Below, piece after piece: positions 35,654 through 50,100 of a DNA stretch of 64,000 nt. A program made the position numbers and the translations under genes. How positions within the stretch are numbered: the first letter of the stretch is position 1; every line of letters begins with the position of its first letter. Below the pieces are notes generated by a model that searched no databases, had not been told where the DNA came from, and saw only the letters and a program-made list of their open reading frames with translations. Source of the stretch: Bugulina stolonifera (Eukaryota; Bryozoa; Gymnolaemata; Cheilostomatida; Bugulidae); NCBI GenBank assembly GCA_935421135.1, contig OW285188.1, positions 25,459,233 to 25,523,232 of the forward strand, read 5' to 3'.

Positions 35654-38185
35654 ATGTCTCCAGTTTATCTCAGAGCTTGGTGGCATGGTTATTACCATTT
35701 TATCAAATTCTCCTTTACTGGATGAGATGTCATTTAGCCTTTTAGTGGTGTTCTTCGGCAATTTTTCTTTAGGCTATTACTTTGTGGATGGCTACTATTA
35801 ACTAATATTAACATAGATAGTTTTGTTTAGTAATAAAGTTCATTTGTACATATATACATGTATGTACTAGTACTAGGCCTATAAATAATAATTATAATAC
35901 AACATAGTCATAGTCATAGTGTCAGTGTGTTGTTACATACATGGCTTTATGTAGGGTTTGCATGTGCCGTTGTTTAGATTGAATGTTACATCTAGGAAAT
36001 CAACTTTTTTTTTATTATATTATTATAAATTATATAGATAAATATAAATTTAAATAGAAAAATCAAAATGAAAATCAAATTCACTCTGACAGTGACTCTC
36101 CTGTCGATGTGAATGTTCACAGTAACAGTCACAGTGGAGTTGTGTTTCTATGACTGTGTAAATGTTCATATGTTCTACTGTTGCAAACATTAATGTGGCA
36201 TTGTTATACATGTATATATACACAAAGGGTTTTATTGCCATTGTGACATCCAAAAGTTGTGAAAATGTTATAATAAAACAAATTCGATACAAAAATACAC
36301 ATGTTTTCACTGTTTTTATTCCTGTGGCATGGTCTAGTTTGAGCTCTTTGGATGGGAATAAACTCCGGAGTGCGTTTTCGGTTTTTTACGTATACTTATT
36401 GTTGCTTCACGCGTGCTGATATCCTAGAACGAGGAAACGCAGGCTAAAATAGGGATTCTAGCCTCACCCAAAACTTGTTATGTGAAAGAGCAAATAACTC
36501 CGAAATAGTGTAAAAACTAGTCCGAGAAGACCTAACATTTTTAATTATGAACAGTGCCTGCGGTGTATGAACTACTGCTAATTTTCACTTCCTATGTTGA
36601 TCTTTTTCACCTAAAAATGGTAGAGCCACTGCATGTAGAGAATGCGATAAGGATGGGTTGTAGAGCTCTTTTTCATCTGTTATTCTCTGAATTAAAGTTT
36701 AATAGGAATATTTGTGACATCCTATTGTTAAAAATGGCAATGATGTAACTTCTTGCATAGGCCTATATGTATGTCTGCAGTCTCAGTCTGCTAGTAAAAC
36801 TTAAACTAAAATTAAATTTAATTCTTTATATATTTTTATTATAATAATAATTATAATTACTAATATAAATATTGGTATTTTTTATATTCATTACGATCAT
36901 GATTCTAATGTAATTATTGCAATTCAATTGTTATTGTAATTGCTTTATAGTTCAATAAATAATAATTCACTAATTAATTGTATATTGTAGCAATTATTGA
37001 ATCGACTTCATTGCAATAACTATTATATTAATATAATAATAACAATTCTTATTATGATTGTAATCATAATGTTAAATGTTATGAAACTAATGTATAACTG
37101 TATCAAGTTATTAATTAATAAATTATATAATTAATATTATGAAATGCACCATTTTTGCTATATTTAAATTATTTTACCGATCATTTATTATGAATTATTA
37201 TTATAAATGTAGGCCTATTCGTATTATTATTATTCTGTTGAGTTAATTAGGGCCTATAGGCCTATACGTGTGTTGTTTGTAAAATAAAAATTTTTATAAT
37301 TATAATTATAAATTTAAAATTATAATATTTACAAATAATAATTAGTTTTTGAAATAAATCATCGATAATAATTGTGCTAAATTGGTTTTAAATATGATTT
37401 TAATAGATATGTGCTTGTCATCTTTGTGTTAGTCGATATGACTATATCGACGAATAGTGAATACTCTGCACACATAGGTTGGCATATCATTCTATTAGCC
37501 TTTTCCCCTTACCAGGTGGCCAATTATGATAAAATGAGGATGGAAAAGTATCAATTAATTGGAATTGTCACTTTTAGGTTAGTGCAGTGGTTGACATGAT
37601 AATATTTATCTTAGGTCTCACACACTTGAGTCCCATCCGTAGCACTCTAGTTTATAATGTATGCATCATATGCCTACTCATATTGTAACTTGGTGATTAG
37701 ATAAAGGTCACAATTTTCTAAATCACAGGTAGGCCATATAGATATTAGAATAGCCTTCGAGCCATATGTCCATATGGTGGTTTTGTTCATTTTCTGCTAA
37801 GCTAATTTTGAGGAATATCCCTATATTAACTTACTCATGGCAGGACTATTAATTGTATTAGGCCTAGCTATGTTTTGGTAAGCCTGAAGCACTGAATACT
37901 TAGTCTTCAGTTGTAAACAGGCCTTTTAGGGGTCGCCTCATGCACGCCTCTTTAGCTGTTGCACAACTGGACATCTTAAAGATTTTCACTAGGATCATCA
38001 TCACAATTATTAAATTTGTTTCAGCTGTCATTGGATTCTAGTATACAGGGATATTCACATCACTACTCTTCTGCCTGGATTACCAACAGTTATCTAAACG
38101 CAGTCTGTCCACTCAGAATATATATATGTCCTATCTTTACCCTCCAACCCTATAGTCATTAGTGTGAGAGGCTTAAAACGTCACA

Positions 38186-41100
38186 ATGGTGAGTAAATCC
38201 TTTCTACATTAAGCTATGATCTTAACTCACAGAAGGTTTTTCAGAAGAGTCTGGTAGGTTTCTCCTAAGCACTAACTTCATAGTACGTCTCATCTTTTAG
38301 CCTCACCATTGGCAGTCACACAATGTGAAGCAGAGCGGGGTGGAGGATATGACCCTCCTGCAGAAGATCTCTGAAGACGCGATAGTAGAGAACTTGCGTA
38401 AAAGATTTATGGATGACTGGATTTACGTATCCTTTTGTCGAATTAGATTGTTTGCCTAGCTCACATGTTGTAGCTGGTGGGAAATAACCCCACAATCCCG
38501 ACCAAGGTTACTACATGGTTCTACAATTAATAGGACTATTCTGTTGCATTGTGGTAATGATTTGTATTTTATTGACTCATCATTGTATGAACCTATGAAT
38601 AAGAATATGCGTGTGCAGAGGCTGGTTTGGGGTTTACTACCCATTGGCAGGTGAATGAATGTAGGGTGCCTGCTTGCTCACTCTGTGAAGTTAGTTAGAG
38701 AGAAGTTGTCATTCTCGTAATGCAATTAAGATCTGGTTACTCCATTAGACTATAAGATTTAGTGATAATGCTCAGTATATTATAGGCTCTCCATGGGCTT
38801 ATCTCTAGTTATGTAACAACCTGGTCGTACTTCCTATTTGTACAAATACCAGCCTCAGCTATAAGACTGACTGATTCCCTCTATAATTGTATAAATATAT
38901 CTGACTGTGTACTAGGCTACATACTAGATCTATACATTGTATATAGCAATGTATAACATGTAGCAAGGCCTCCTGTGTTAATATACATGTACATGTACCA
39001 TGTACATGTTGGTCTATGTAGTTTTGAAAATAAGATTGTTTAGACAGAAGAGCTGAGTTATTTGACCTCCACTCTGATGTCATTGTTACTGTATACATTG
39101 CACTACATTACTGTATAATAATATAATGTAATATATAGAGAAGAGCCTTCTAAGTTCCTCATTGAAGTGTTGCCAGCGTTCAGATATCTTAGGCAATTCC
39201 TAAGCTGTATTTGCTTGCATTGGGATTCTTGGGAATCTCTACATAGTTCTACATGTATATAATACTGGTATTGGAATATTATAGAGATTACCTCTATGCC
39301 CTGTGTTCTGTCATGTCTATAATGTCCTTGACCCCTTGTTCAGACTTATATTGGGCCTGTACTAATAGCTGTGAATCCCTTCAAGGAAATGCCCTACTTC
39401 ACAGAGAAAGAAATAGAGATATATCAGGGCGCAGTAAGTATGCTACTCCTCTCTAGTCTCTCAGTCTATAATATATAATATACACACTGCTGTTACACCC
39501 AGGGCTATAAGTTTTGAGTAAATATTTACGAATAGGAATGACAGTAAAGCATTCTGTACTATATTATGGAACTGGTGTTGAGTGTGAGAGGTCAGAGGTT
39601 ATATAACTCATTGTTTATTCTAGCTTTTACACACTGTTCCCTGAGTCATACACATGAGTCAGTGGTTGGCCAATATCTAACTGACTGACGTGACTGACTG
39701 ATGTGTGAATGAGTGAACAAGGGTGCAGTTGCTGTCATAACAATGTGTATGACTAAGTACTGTACAGCAATGTAGGAGTGTTACAATAGTTGGTTACACA
39801 TTATATTCATGTTCAGTTCTCAAGTCCATAAGTTGATACTGATTTCAATGCTAGCTGATACTCAATACATTAAGTGGGCTGTGAAGAGAACCAATGTCAT
39901 AGTGTTGTGTTACACATAATTACACATTATATTACAACATGTATTGTGATATACTGTACATTTCCTAGGCCTCATATGAGAACCCTCCACACATATATGC
40001 TCTCACAGACAACATGTATCGGAACATGTTAATAGACATGGAGAATCAATGTGTGATCATCAGGTATGACAATGCCGTGACATAACTTCATGCATCAATT
40101 ATAGCCCTACATGTACATACACTTTTACAAGTATAGTATCCAATATACAATATAGTATACCATGTAGGCCCTAAATATACGTATATGTGAAAGATACACG
40201 TGAATTATATGTGATCTGAATGACCTGGAATACATGTATATTACATCTGGTGTCAAATTTGTAATAGCACCTACACTGTATATTATACATGTGGGAAGCG
40301 TCTACCTGTATGATACTATGTTTGTATTGTAGTAAGTTAATGACAAACCACACCCACACATCATATACTGTATTGATAGTTTATTATCTCTGTTTCAGTG
40401 GTGAGAGTGGAGCAGGCAAGACTGTATCGGCAAAGTACATCATGGCGTACATAGCCAAGGTGTCTGGAGGTGGACCCCATGTACAGAAGGTCAAGGAAGT
40501 TATCCTCGAATCAAATCCATTATTAGAAGCATTTGGGAACGCTAAAACAGTCCGTAACAATAACTCCAGTCGTTTTGTAAGTTAAACTCCAAGAAATCTC
40601 GTTCTTACTGTAGCATCCTCAGGCGTTACAGAGTGAACCATTGGACTGTGATAGACTCCTAGACAGTGGCCTGTTTTACCACTATCACGTAGACTAATAT
40701 TATAGTAGTATACAGCAGTGACACTGTGAGGTCCTTTTCAGCTACAACTGTTGGTTTACATTAATTATACAATAGTTACGGAAGTTGAATCCTATTAATC
40801 TAATGGAATACAATACGACGTGTTATAAATGAGAGTTTGTATATACAGTTCTGTCTCCTATTTTACTTCCAATTCTAATTGAAGTCGAAATAGTATTTTT
40901 TCCCACTGTATGGGCTCCCAGCACTTTATATACGTAATAGCTAGGTAAACTGGTGGGCTAGATCGTTTTGTAGTAAATGGTTTGTAAATGTGTATATTAC
41001 ACTCAGTTATGTAGTTAGTGCTGCTAAACCTAAGCATACTATGTTAGTTTATAACTTTGATTGCACTTGTAGGGCAAGTATGTCGAGATTCAGTTCAGTA

Positions 41101-44100
41101 GAGGTGGGGAACCAATCGGAGGAAAGATATCCAACTTCCTGTTGGAAAAGGTAAGTGTACTCTAGCAGTCCATCTACTTGACTAGCACCAGACCGGCACA
41201 CTTTACTAACTACTAGACTTCTCTACTCTGGTATTGTTTGTGTCATTACCTGTTACCATAGCAACACACTTCATGGTTAAAGTGATAAATATTCAGTATA
41301 AGACGACTCCTGCATAAGTTACAATGAGTCACCTGTGGTCAGTGGAACTGAAGGCTGTGTGTATTCCCTTCATATCACATGGATTACCTTGTCATGTGTT
41401 GCTTTGTCTACTGATTACCAATACATTGTCATTAGCCTACTATGTATATTATTAATTATGACCAGTTGTCATTGGAATATACAATGTAAATGAGTACATT
41501 GCTTCATCAGTAGTATAGAATAGCCACTGATGATTTATGTTCTAGTCTAGAGTGGTGGGTCAGAATACAACAGAAAGGAGTTTCCATATCTTCTACCAGA
41601 TCTGTGCTGGAGCAGATGCTGCTGATAAAGGTCTGATGACATCATCATACTCTCTTGTGCAGTCTGCGTGTAGAGTTATAGAACTACTGCTGTACACTGT
41701 ATAATGCTAACTGTTCGAAATAATACATGTGATGCTTTTAGCTTATTGGTACAATTGCGTAACTATTCTAAAGTTGCTAGAAATATTCGGTCACCTGCAT
41801 GATGTTGTCATATTATATAGAGGCACTGGGGATTATGGGACCAAACTACTACTTCTACCTAAACCAAAGTGGAACATATGAGGTGGACGGAACAAACGAT
41901 AGGAAAGAATTTGAAGATACTATGGTATGTATAATATAAGACAATGCACAGCTGATGTGTAGTATTAGCTCTCATGTGTAGTGTTATAGAATGAGTGTTG
42001 CCCTACTTGTAGAGAGCAATGGACGTGATGGGCATGTCTTCAGAAGACAAGGAGTCTGTGATCAGTCTGGTGGCTGGAATTATGCACCTTGGAAATATCT
42101 CATTTGCAGAGAATGGGAACTATGCCGCAGTAGCTGATGATGGATGTAAGAGTCTTATGCTGGTTTATGTTGGGGGGGGGGTTCTCACCTTAGTAACCAT
42201 TACAGGGATTTCCACGTAGATACAGCGCTAAGCATAAACTGTGAATATGTTCTAGGATTATAATACTCAAGGGCTTGTAGTTATAGGGTATACATGTATA
42301 TGTTGGTTACTATATGTACAGGTCTTGGGTATATATAAACCACTACATTTACAAGTGTTGGATAGATAATATAGGCTATTACATGTACATAATATGTGCA
42401 TTTGTATGTATTTCATAGATTTAGCCTTTCCCTCTCACCTGCTGGGTATAGCCGAGGAGCACCTCCGAAACAAGCTGCTGTCTCGCATTATGGACACAAA
42501 GTGGGGTAATAAGAGTGAGAAGATAGAGCTCACACTAAATTTAGACCAGGCAGCCTATACCAGAGATGCACTATCTAAGGCTATATATACTAGACTATTT
42601 GACCACCTGGTGCAGGTGAGTGGAATATAATATAATATATTATATATAGTAGAATATAGTGGAATATATATAATATATAGTAGACGATTTGACTACCTTG
42701 TGTAGGTGAGTGTATACACGTGTCTGTGTTATGCATCCTATCATACTGTTGCATGGTTTCTTTTATGAAATAAAATGAACTTGATGAGCCTACGTTCCCA
42801 TCATTGCTACGCAGGTAGTGAACAGAGCTATGTCTACAGACAGAGAAGAGATCAATACTGGTATTCTAGACATCTATGGCTTTGAGATATTTGCAAAGAA
42901 TGGGTTTGAACAGTTCTGTATTAATTATGTGAATGAGAGACTTCAGCAGATATTTATCGAGTTGACACTGAAGGCAGAGCAGGTTAGTAACATTGGTCTA
43001 CTCTGTAGTGACATATTACATATCAGGTGTTATACTGGTCTACTCTGTAATGGCATATTATATATCAGGTGTTATACTGGTCTACTTTGTAGTGACATAC
43101 TACATATCAGGTGTTATACACAGCAAGGCGCGTGTACTGGCTTTTATTACTGACGAGGGAACACACATTAAAATTGCAGTATTGCTGCCATATACATGTA
43201 CTAGCATAGCATGTGCATTTGTTTATCTAACCAGTTTGAATAAACTTGCTTTCGGTGATTTACTAATATTGAGGTCTTTGTTTAAGGATTATTGTCAAAT
43301 GGCTAGTTCAAGACAATCTATATACTCATTATAGTATATACCTCTCTCAATGATTAGTTAAGGCAATATATCACTAACAACCATTTAGTTAGTATTCTAC
43401 TATGCACTGACCTGTATTACACCACTGATCATTTAGGAAGAATACGTACAGGAAGGAGTCAAGTGGAAGTCAATTGACTTCTTCAACAATAAGATAGTGT
43501 GTGATTTGATAGACGAGAAGAAGCCGCCAGGTATCATATGTGTTCTAGACGATGTGTGTGCAACCATGCATGCCGTCAGCGACGGTGCCGATGAGACACT
43601 ACTACAGGTATGTATACATACCACACCCCTCATCATGTCTTCAATATGATGTTAATAGTTTGATTAAAGTACACAGTATGATGGGTATTTGTGTCTACGT
43701 TTTATACATTGTATGTTGCTTATTGTGTTATTGCCTCTGTCGGCATGTTAGAATGTATTCTATGTATACTCTAGCCTGTGCACCTCTAGTTAGTGTTCAC
43801 TGTGCTGTATATAAAGATTGTGTATAGACTCATGTGTTTATTGTAGAAACTAGGCAATGCTGTTGGCAGACACCAGCACTATCAAGGTAACCCCAGTGGC
43901 TTTGTCATCCACCACTATGCCGGTCAGGTGACTTACAACGTTGAGGGCTTCTGTGAGAGGAACAGAGATCTGCTATTCCCTGACCTTATAGAGCTTATGC
44001 AAAGCAGCCACCAGTGAGTAGAGAGAGCTCTTGTTACCCACATATGTAAATATGTATACTGTGTTACACTTGTATATGTAGATACGTACACTGTTTTATA

Positions 44101-47100
44101 CTTGTATATGTAGATACATACACTGTGTTATACTTGTATAATATGTAGATGCGTACAATGTGTTATACTTGTATAATATGTAGATATGTACCATGTGTTA
44201 TACCTGTATAATACATGTATATACATATGTACACTGTGTTATACTTGTATATGTAGATACGTACACTGTTTTACACTTGTATATGTACATGTAGATACGT
44301 ACACTGTGTTATACTTGTATATGTACATAATGTATTTTGTTATACCTGTATAATATGTAGATGTGTACAATGTGTTATACTTGTATATATACATATGTAA
44401 AATGTGTTATACTTGTATATATACATATGTACAATGTGTTATACTTGTATATGAACACATACAACTTTGCTCCTTATTCAGTTCAGTGTACACACCACCA
44501 CTATAATAGATGATTCCAAATATTTCATATTCACAGTTGAGGTACAATGAGTAGTATAAATATAGTCCTATATAACATTGATATACAAATTTGGTCGTGA
44601 CCACTTTCTAGACACATTTAGTCTATGATGTTAGAGTAAAGGCAGCAGATAGCAGCTGTGTATAAGTCAGTATGTGGTAGTGTATAGTAGCGTATATCAA
44701 TGTAGTTGCAGTGTATTATAACAGTGTGTGATGCTGTATTATACATGTGACACTGTATAGTATTGAATAACAGTACTAGTACCTAGCAGACTAATGTCTG
44801 TATGATACTTTGCAGTGAGTTCATCCGTAACCTGTTCCCCGAGGACGTAGCCAACATGTCTAAGGGTCGTCCAACCACATTTGGAACTAAGATCAAAAAA
44901 CAGGCTAATGACCTTGTCTCTAAACTAATGAAATGTACTCCACACTACATCAGGTGTATCAAGCCTAATGAGACCAAGAGACCCAGAGACTGGGAGGAGA
45001 GCAGGTATGTTCATACGTCTGCTAGTCACCACTTTTCAGCTTAAACCAGAATCATACTCCTAATTCATGTTCCCTGATATACACTAAAAGTTCTATTGTA
45101 TATACATTGCACATTGTAAATAAATATGCCTGTAAATGTGCATTTTATGGAGTTGCTTTCTCACTATGATATTTGTTTCAACGACAGGATAACTTCTTGA
45201 AATTGTAGATAAACTACCAGCTTCCAGCACATACATGTACATGTAGGCTACTTGTATATGATTGTATATGTATAATTTAACCTGCCATACCTGTTATAGA
45301 ACAAAGCATCAGGTGGAATATCTCGGGTTGAAAGAGAATATTAGAGTTAGAAGGGCAGGATTTGCTTATCGTAGAATCTTTGAGAAGTTTCTTAGCAGGT
45401 AAAATAATCTGTATATTATCATACTCCACTAACTGACATATTACATTACTTGTATATACAGTACATGTACACACACTGCTATACACCAGGTACATGTACA
45501 TACGTATCCTATACATAACTTATATATACAGTACATGTACACACTCTCCTATACACCAGGTACATACGTATACTATACATAACTTATATATACAGTACAT
45601 GTACACACTCCTATACACCAGGTACATACGTATACTATACATAACTTATATATACAGTACATGTACACACTCCTATACACCAGGTACATACGTATACTAT
45701 ACATAAATTGTATACTACAGTACATGTACACACACTCTGCTATACACCAGGTATGCCATACTTACCCCTGAAACGTACCCCAAGTGGAGAGGTAGACTCA
45801 CGGATGGAATCACACACATAATGAACTCTGTACACATGGATGATGACCAATGGCAGCTCGGCAAATCTAAAGTGTTTATCAAGAACCCAGAGTCTGTGAG
45901 TGCATCAGTCTGTGTGTCTACTATGTTCAGTGAAATGACTTCACTTCCTCTGGAGTTTGGAGTGTGTTTGTATTGTAGGCTGTTGTGGTACTGGAGTTTG
46001 GACTATGTTTGTAATGTAGGCTGTTGTGGTACTGGAGTTTGGACTATGTTTGTAATGTAGGCTGTTGTGGTACTGGCGTATGGAGTATGTTTGTAATGTA
46101 GGCTGTTGTGGTAGTAAAATGAGTTACCGAATATTCAGTGTGACTTGGTGTAAACTGATTACCATTAATCAGAGATTTAAATAGAGAGGGCAACTCTCAA
46201 GTCTAACAAACATGGCATTCATCTATTTGGTGTTTAGACAGCTAACACCTGGGGTTTACCAACTAGCATATTTATTTACTGTAACACTGTTGTACGAAAT
46301 ATAATATTATTTCTGTCAAAACACTATGAGTTGCCCACACCATCTCTTGACTTCTAGAATGATGAAGACCAAGATATGACACATTATACAATGTGTATGT
46401 TTGCTGTCATACAGTTACACGTACCCTGTATATTGGCTGTGTATTTCAGCTGTTCCTGCTGGAGGAGGTACGAGAGAGGAAGTTTGATACATTTGCTCGA
46501 GTCTTACAGAAGGCGTGGAGGCAATACAATGCTAAGAGGTACTACTTCAAGCTAAGACAGCAAGCCACCGACATCCTCTTCAACAAGAAGGAGAGGAGAC
46601 GCTTCAGCGTCAACAGAAACTTTGTAGGTGACTACATCGGGCTGGACGAAAATGCTGGTGTAAGAGCTCTTGTAGGCAGAAGGGAAAAAGTTGAGTTTGC
46701 AGCAACTGTCAGTAAATACGACAGACGTTTCAAGGTAAGTGTTGGCCATCCACTGCCTCTTGTTACATTGTGTTGGTGTTGGTAGATGTCACCACTTGAT
46801 GTATGGGTGGTATACACATGTATACATATTATAGCTGGTGGTACAAAGGTCCGTTCATCTCATCTGCTGCACATTATATGTATATGTACATGTACATGTA
46901 CGCACTTTTTTGTTATCACTTCTTATTCTTTATGCTGACCATTTTATTAAATTTCATGGTACTACCAACTGTGAATGTACTCCACGGTACTACCAACTGT
47001 GAATGTACTCCACGGTACTACCAACTGTGAATGTACTCCACGGTACTACCAACTGTGAATGTACTCCATGGTACTATCAACTGTGAATGTACTCCATGGT

Positions 47101-50100
47101 ACTACTAACTGTGAATGTACTCCATGGTACTACCAACTGTGAATGTACTCCATGGTACTACTAACTGTGAATGTACTCCATGGTACTACCAACTGTGAAT
47201 GTACTCCATGGTACTACTAACTGTGAATGTACTCCATGGTACTACCAACTGTGAATGTACTCCATGGTACTACTAACTGTGAATGTACTCCATGGTACTA
47301 CCAACTGTGAATGTACTCCACGGTACTACGAACTGTGAATGTACTCCACGGTACTACCAACTGTGGATGTACTCCATAGTACTACTAACTGTGAATGTAC
47401 TCCATGGTACTACCAACTGTGAATGTACTCCATGGTACTACCAACTGTGAATGTACTCCATGGTACTACCAACTGTGAATGTACTCCATGGTACTACCAA
47501 CTGTGAATGTACTCCATGGTACTACCAACTGTGAATGCACTCCATGGTACTACTAACTGTGAATGTACTCCATAGTACTACCAACTGTGAATGTACTCCA
47601 TGGTACTACCAACTGTGAATATAAGGAATATGGATTGAATGTAAGGAATATTGATGTTCTGTTGCCATGTACAGGTAACTAAACGTGATCTTGTGCTGAC
47701 CAATAAATTCATCTACATGGTGGGCAGAGAGGTGATAAAGAAAGGTGCTCAGAAAGGACAGGTTGTGGAGGTCATCAAACGTAAATTAGACTATGATCAA
47801 GTCACTAGTGTGTCAATGAGGTATGTAGCCCTATTATATGTAAGTATATCTGTGATGCTAGACTATTATATATGTATATGATTTACATACATCAAGTTAT
47901 ATACGTGCAGACAAACGGACAACGGTACATATAGTGTAATAGATCCCGCCCCACTGTATATAGCCATACTATTATATAATATTCTATAGTTTTGAGTTAA
48001 TATCTGCATTATATCTATAAGTAAGCATGTCTAGTTTGATTGTATAATATATATAACTAATATGACATGTTCTACCATATGATTACCCACATGTATCACT
48101 TCTTCTCTCTATACAATGTGTTATTCCTCCTCTCTCTTCTATCTCAGCACAATGCAAGACGACTTCTTCATACTCCACTGCTCTGACGGATATGACTCAT
48201 TCCTTGAATCTGTGTTCAAGACTGAAATCCTAACCTGCCTCTCCAAGGCCTACAAGGCTAAACTCAGCCAAGAGCTAAGCGTCTCCTTTGCTAACAGGTT
48301 ACCATATACTTATAGAGTGTGCACTGGTGTATGGTTTGTACAATGTACAATGTTTACCGTAACGTTATATATGTCAAGAGTTATTAAACACTGAAAACAA
48401 ATCTATATAAAAGCCATGCTGGAAGTGTAATGCATTGAATTTAAAATTATGATAATGAAATGTATATATAATGTAACGCCATGCTAGTAATGTATGTAGT
48501 GTGAAATACTTACATAATGATAAAGTGACATATTCTGGCACAGAGTAGTGTAAATTGTATATACATGCACGTACAGTATATATACTGTACACTGGTGTGT
48601 AGAGTGTAGACTGATGGTATCTGTATCTTATAGTTTAGAGTTTGCACTTAAGAAGGAGAAATGGCAGGGAGCTGGTACAAGGTCCCTCAGGTTTCAAGTA
48701 GGAGCTGATAACATGGTAGAAGCTTTGCTCAAGCCTTCTGGTAAAGTTCTACATATTACCATTGGTAGAGGTCTCCCTAAAAATACTCGTAAGTGAATAT
48801 ATATATTTAACATTTGCTCATTTCTGACATTTTCCCGAACACTGGGAACATTTAATTGCAGAAAATCATCGTTGTTATGAAATGTGTTCCTACTGTATTA
48901 TGTATAGTATTATACTGACTTATTTCTACCATGGACCCATCGCCTTCCATTCATATTACCATGTAAATAAATAACTAGTGACACTGCTCACTATTGGTGG
49001 TGTTATGTAGGTCCTACTATGGTGTCACTGGATAAACCAGCTAAGCCAGCTAGAGCCCACAGACCTCAGCAAACACCTGCCTATACTCAGGTGCATAAGC
49101 CTAGCCGCCCTGCTCCCAACAGACCAGCTCCAGGTATATCTCAGTCTATTGTCTGTTATGTTGTGCAGCAGTTTGCAGTAGCCAATCAGCAGCATGTATA
49201 CATAGTCTAGTTCACTAGACATATAATATGCTATGTGAGCACAACTCGCATACTCTCTATGTCTATGGTATGCTAGCTACACCATCCATAGGCATTATCT
49301 GTTGCATAAAGTAGCTGGTAGCCTAGCCTACACTATTGGCTGGCTCATCTACTTCTAAACCACTCACTCTCATTAGAATTCGCTGCCAACATTTGGAGTT
49401 GTCTTCCCTTCAACTCAGCAGTCAGTCATAGCAACATTTTAATAGACTAGTACACTGAGATGGGTTAGCAAGACAACTCCTTTCTTTTGTGTGGATATTC
49501 TTGGATGCTTGTCCAAGGCATCATGCACAACACAAGGGGGCAGTAGCTATTTCCATATAGCTACATAGTTAATATGCATGTACATGCACGATGTAATGTA
49601 CTTACAATACAGAACACCAATAAGTGTACTTGTGTTGTATACATGTATCATGTATGTAGTGTACATAAGCATTTTATTTGAATACAAGGCTAGTTACTAC
49701 TTCCTTTAACCTAGTTTATCTGTAGCTTTACTTCATATACAGCTACTTTCTTTAAACGCTTAGATGGGATTAAGTATCTTTTGCTTTTCCTTCTTGCAGG
49801 CTTTGGTGTCAATGGTTTCTATCAGTATTGTAATATTCAAGTCTACCATTGTTCAGATAAAATAAGAGTAGAACTTGGGTGGGTAAATATCAATGGATAG
49901 GTTATATCTAGGTATACAGGGTAATATAATTAGAGATTAGGGTTACATTCTATTGTATATTCTGTTTGCTAGCACCACCAGATCTAGCTGGAGAACGTAT
50001 GTCTGCCTGGACATCTAAAGGAGGTAACGCAATCCTTCACATAGTAATGTTTAATTGGACATAGCATCTGAAGAGATCATTGGGCAATTAGGTTGGGTTG

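Larger units (their letters stand above)
34956..38185. other. Head-to-head spacer between DHX37 and the myosin gene
   Basis: It probably contains both promoters. DHX37 reads left from 34955 and the myosin reads right from 38186. The spacer also holds a 5'-truncated SINE (35.03 kb), a hAT-like MITE (35.51 kb) and a very A+T-rich block at 36.78-37.40 kb. Open frames such as 36162-36419 have no domain or splice support. Noncoding first exons of either gene are likely here but cannot be placed. Confidence 0.5.

Noticed and set aside
36050..36419. Small genes in the DHX37-myosin spacer
   Set aside because: Frames on both strands overlap in A+T-rich DNA, with no domain and no splice-supported extension.
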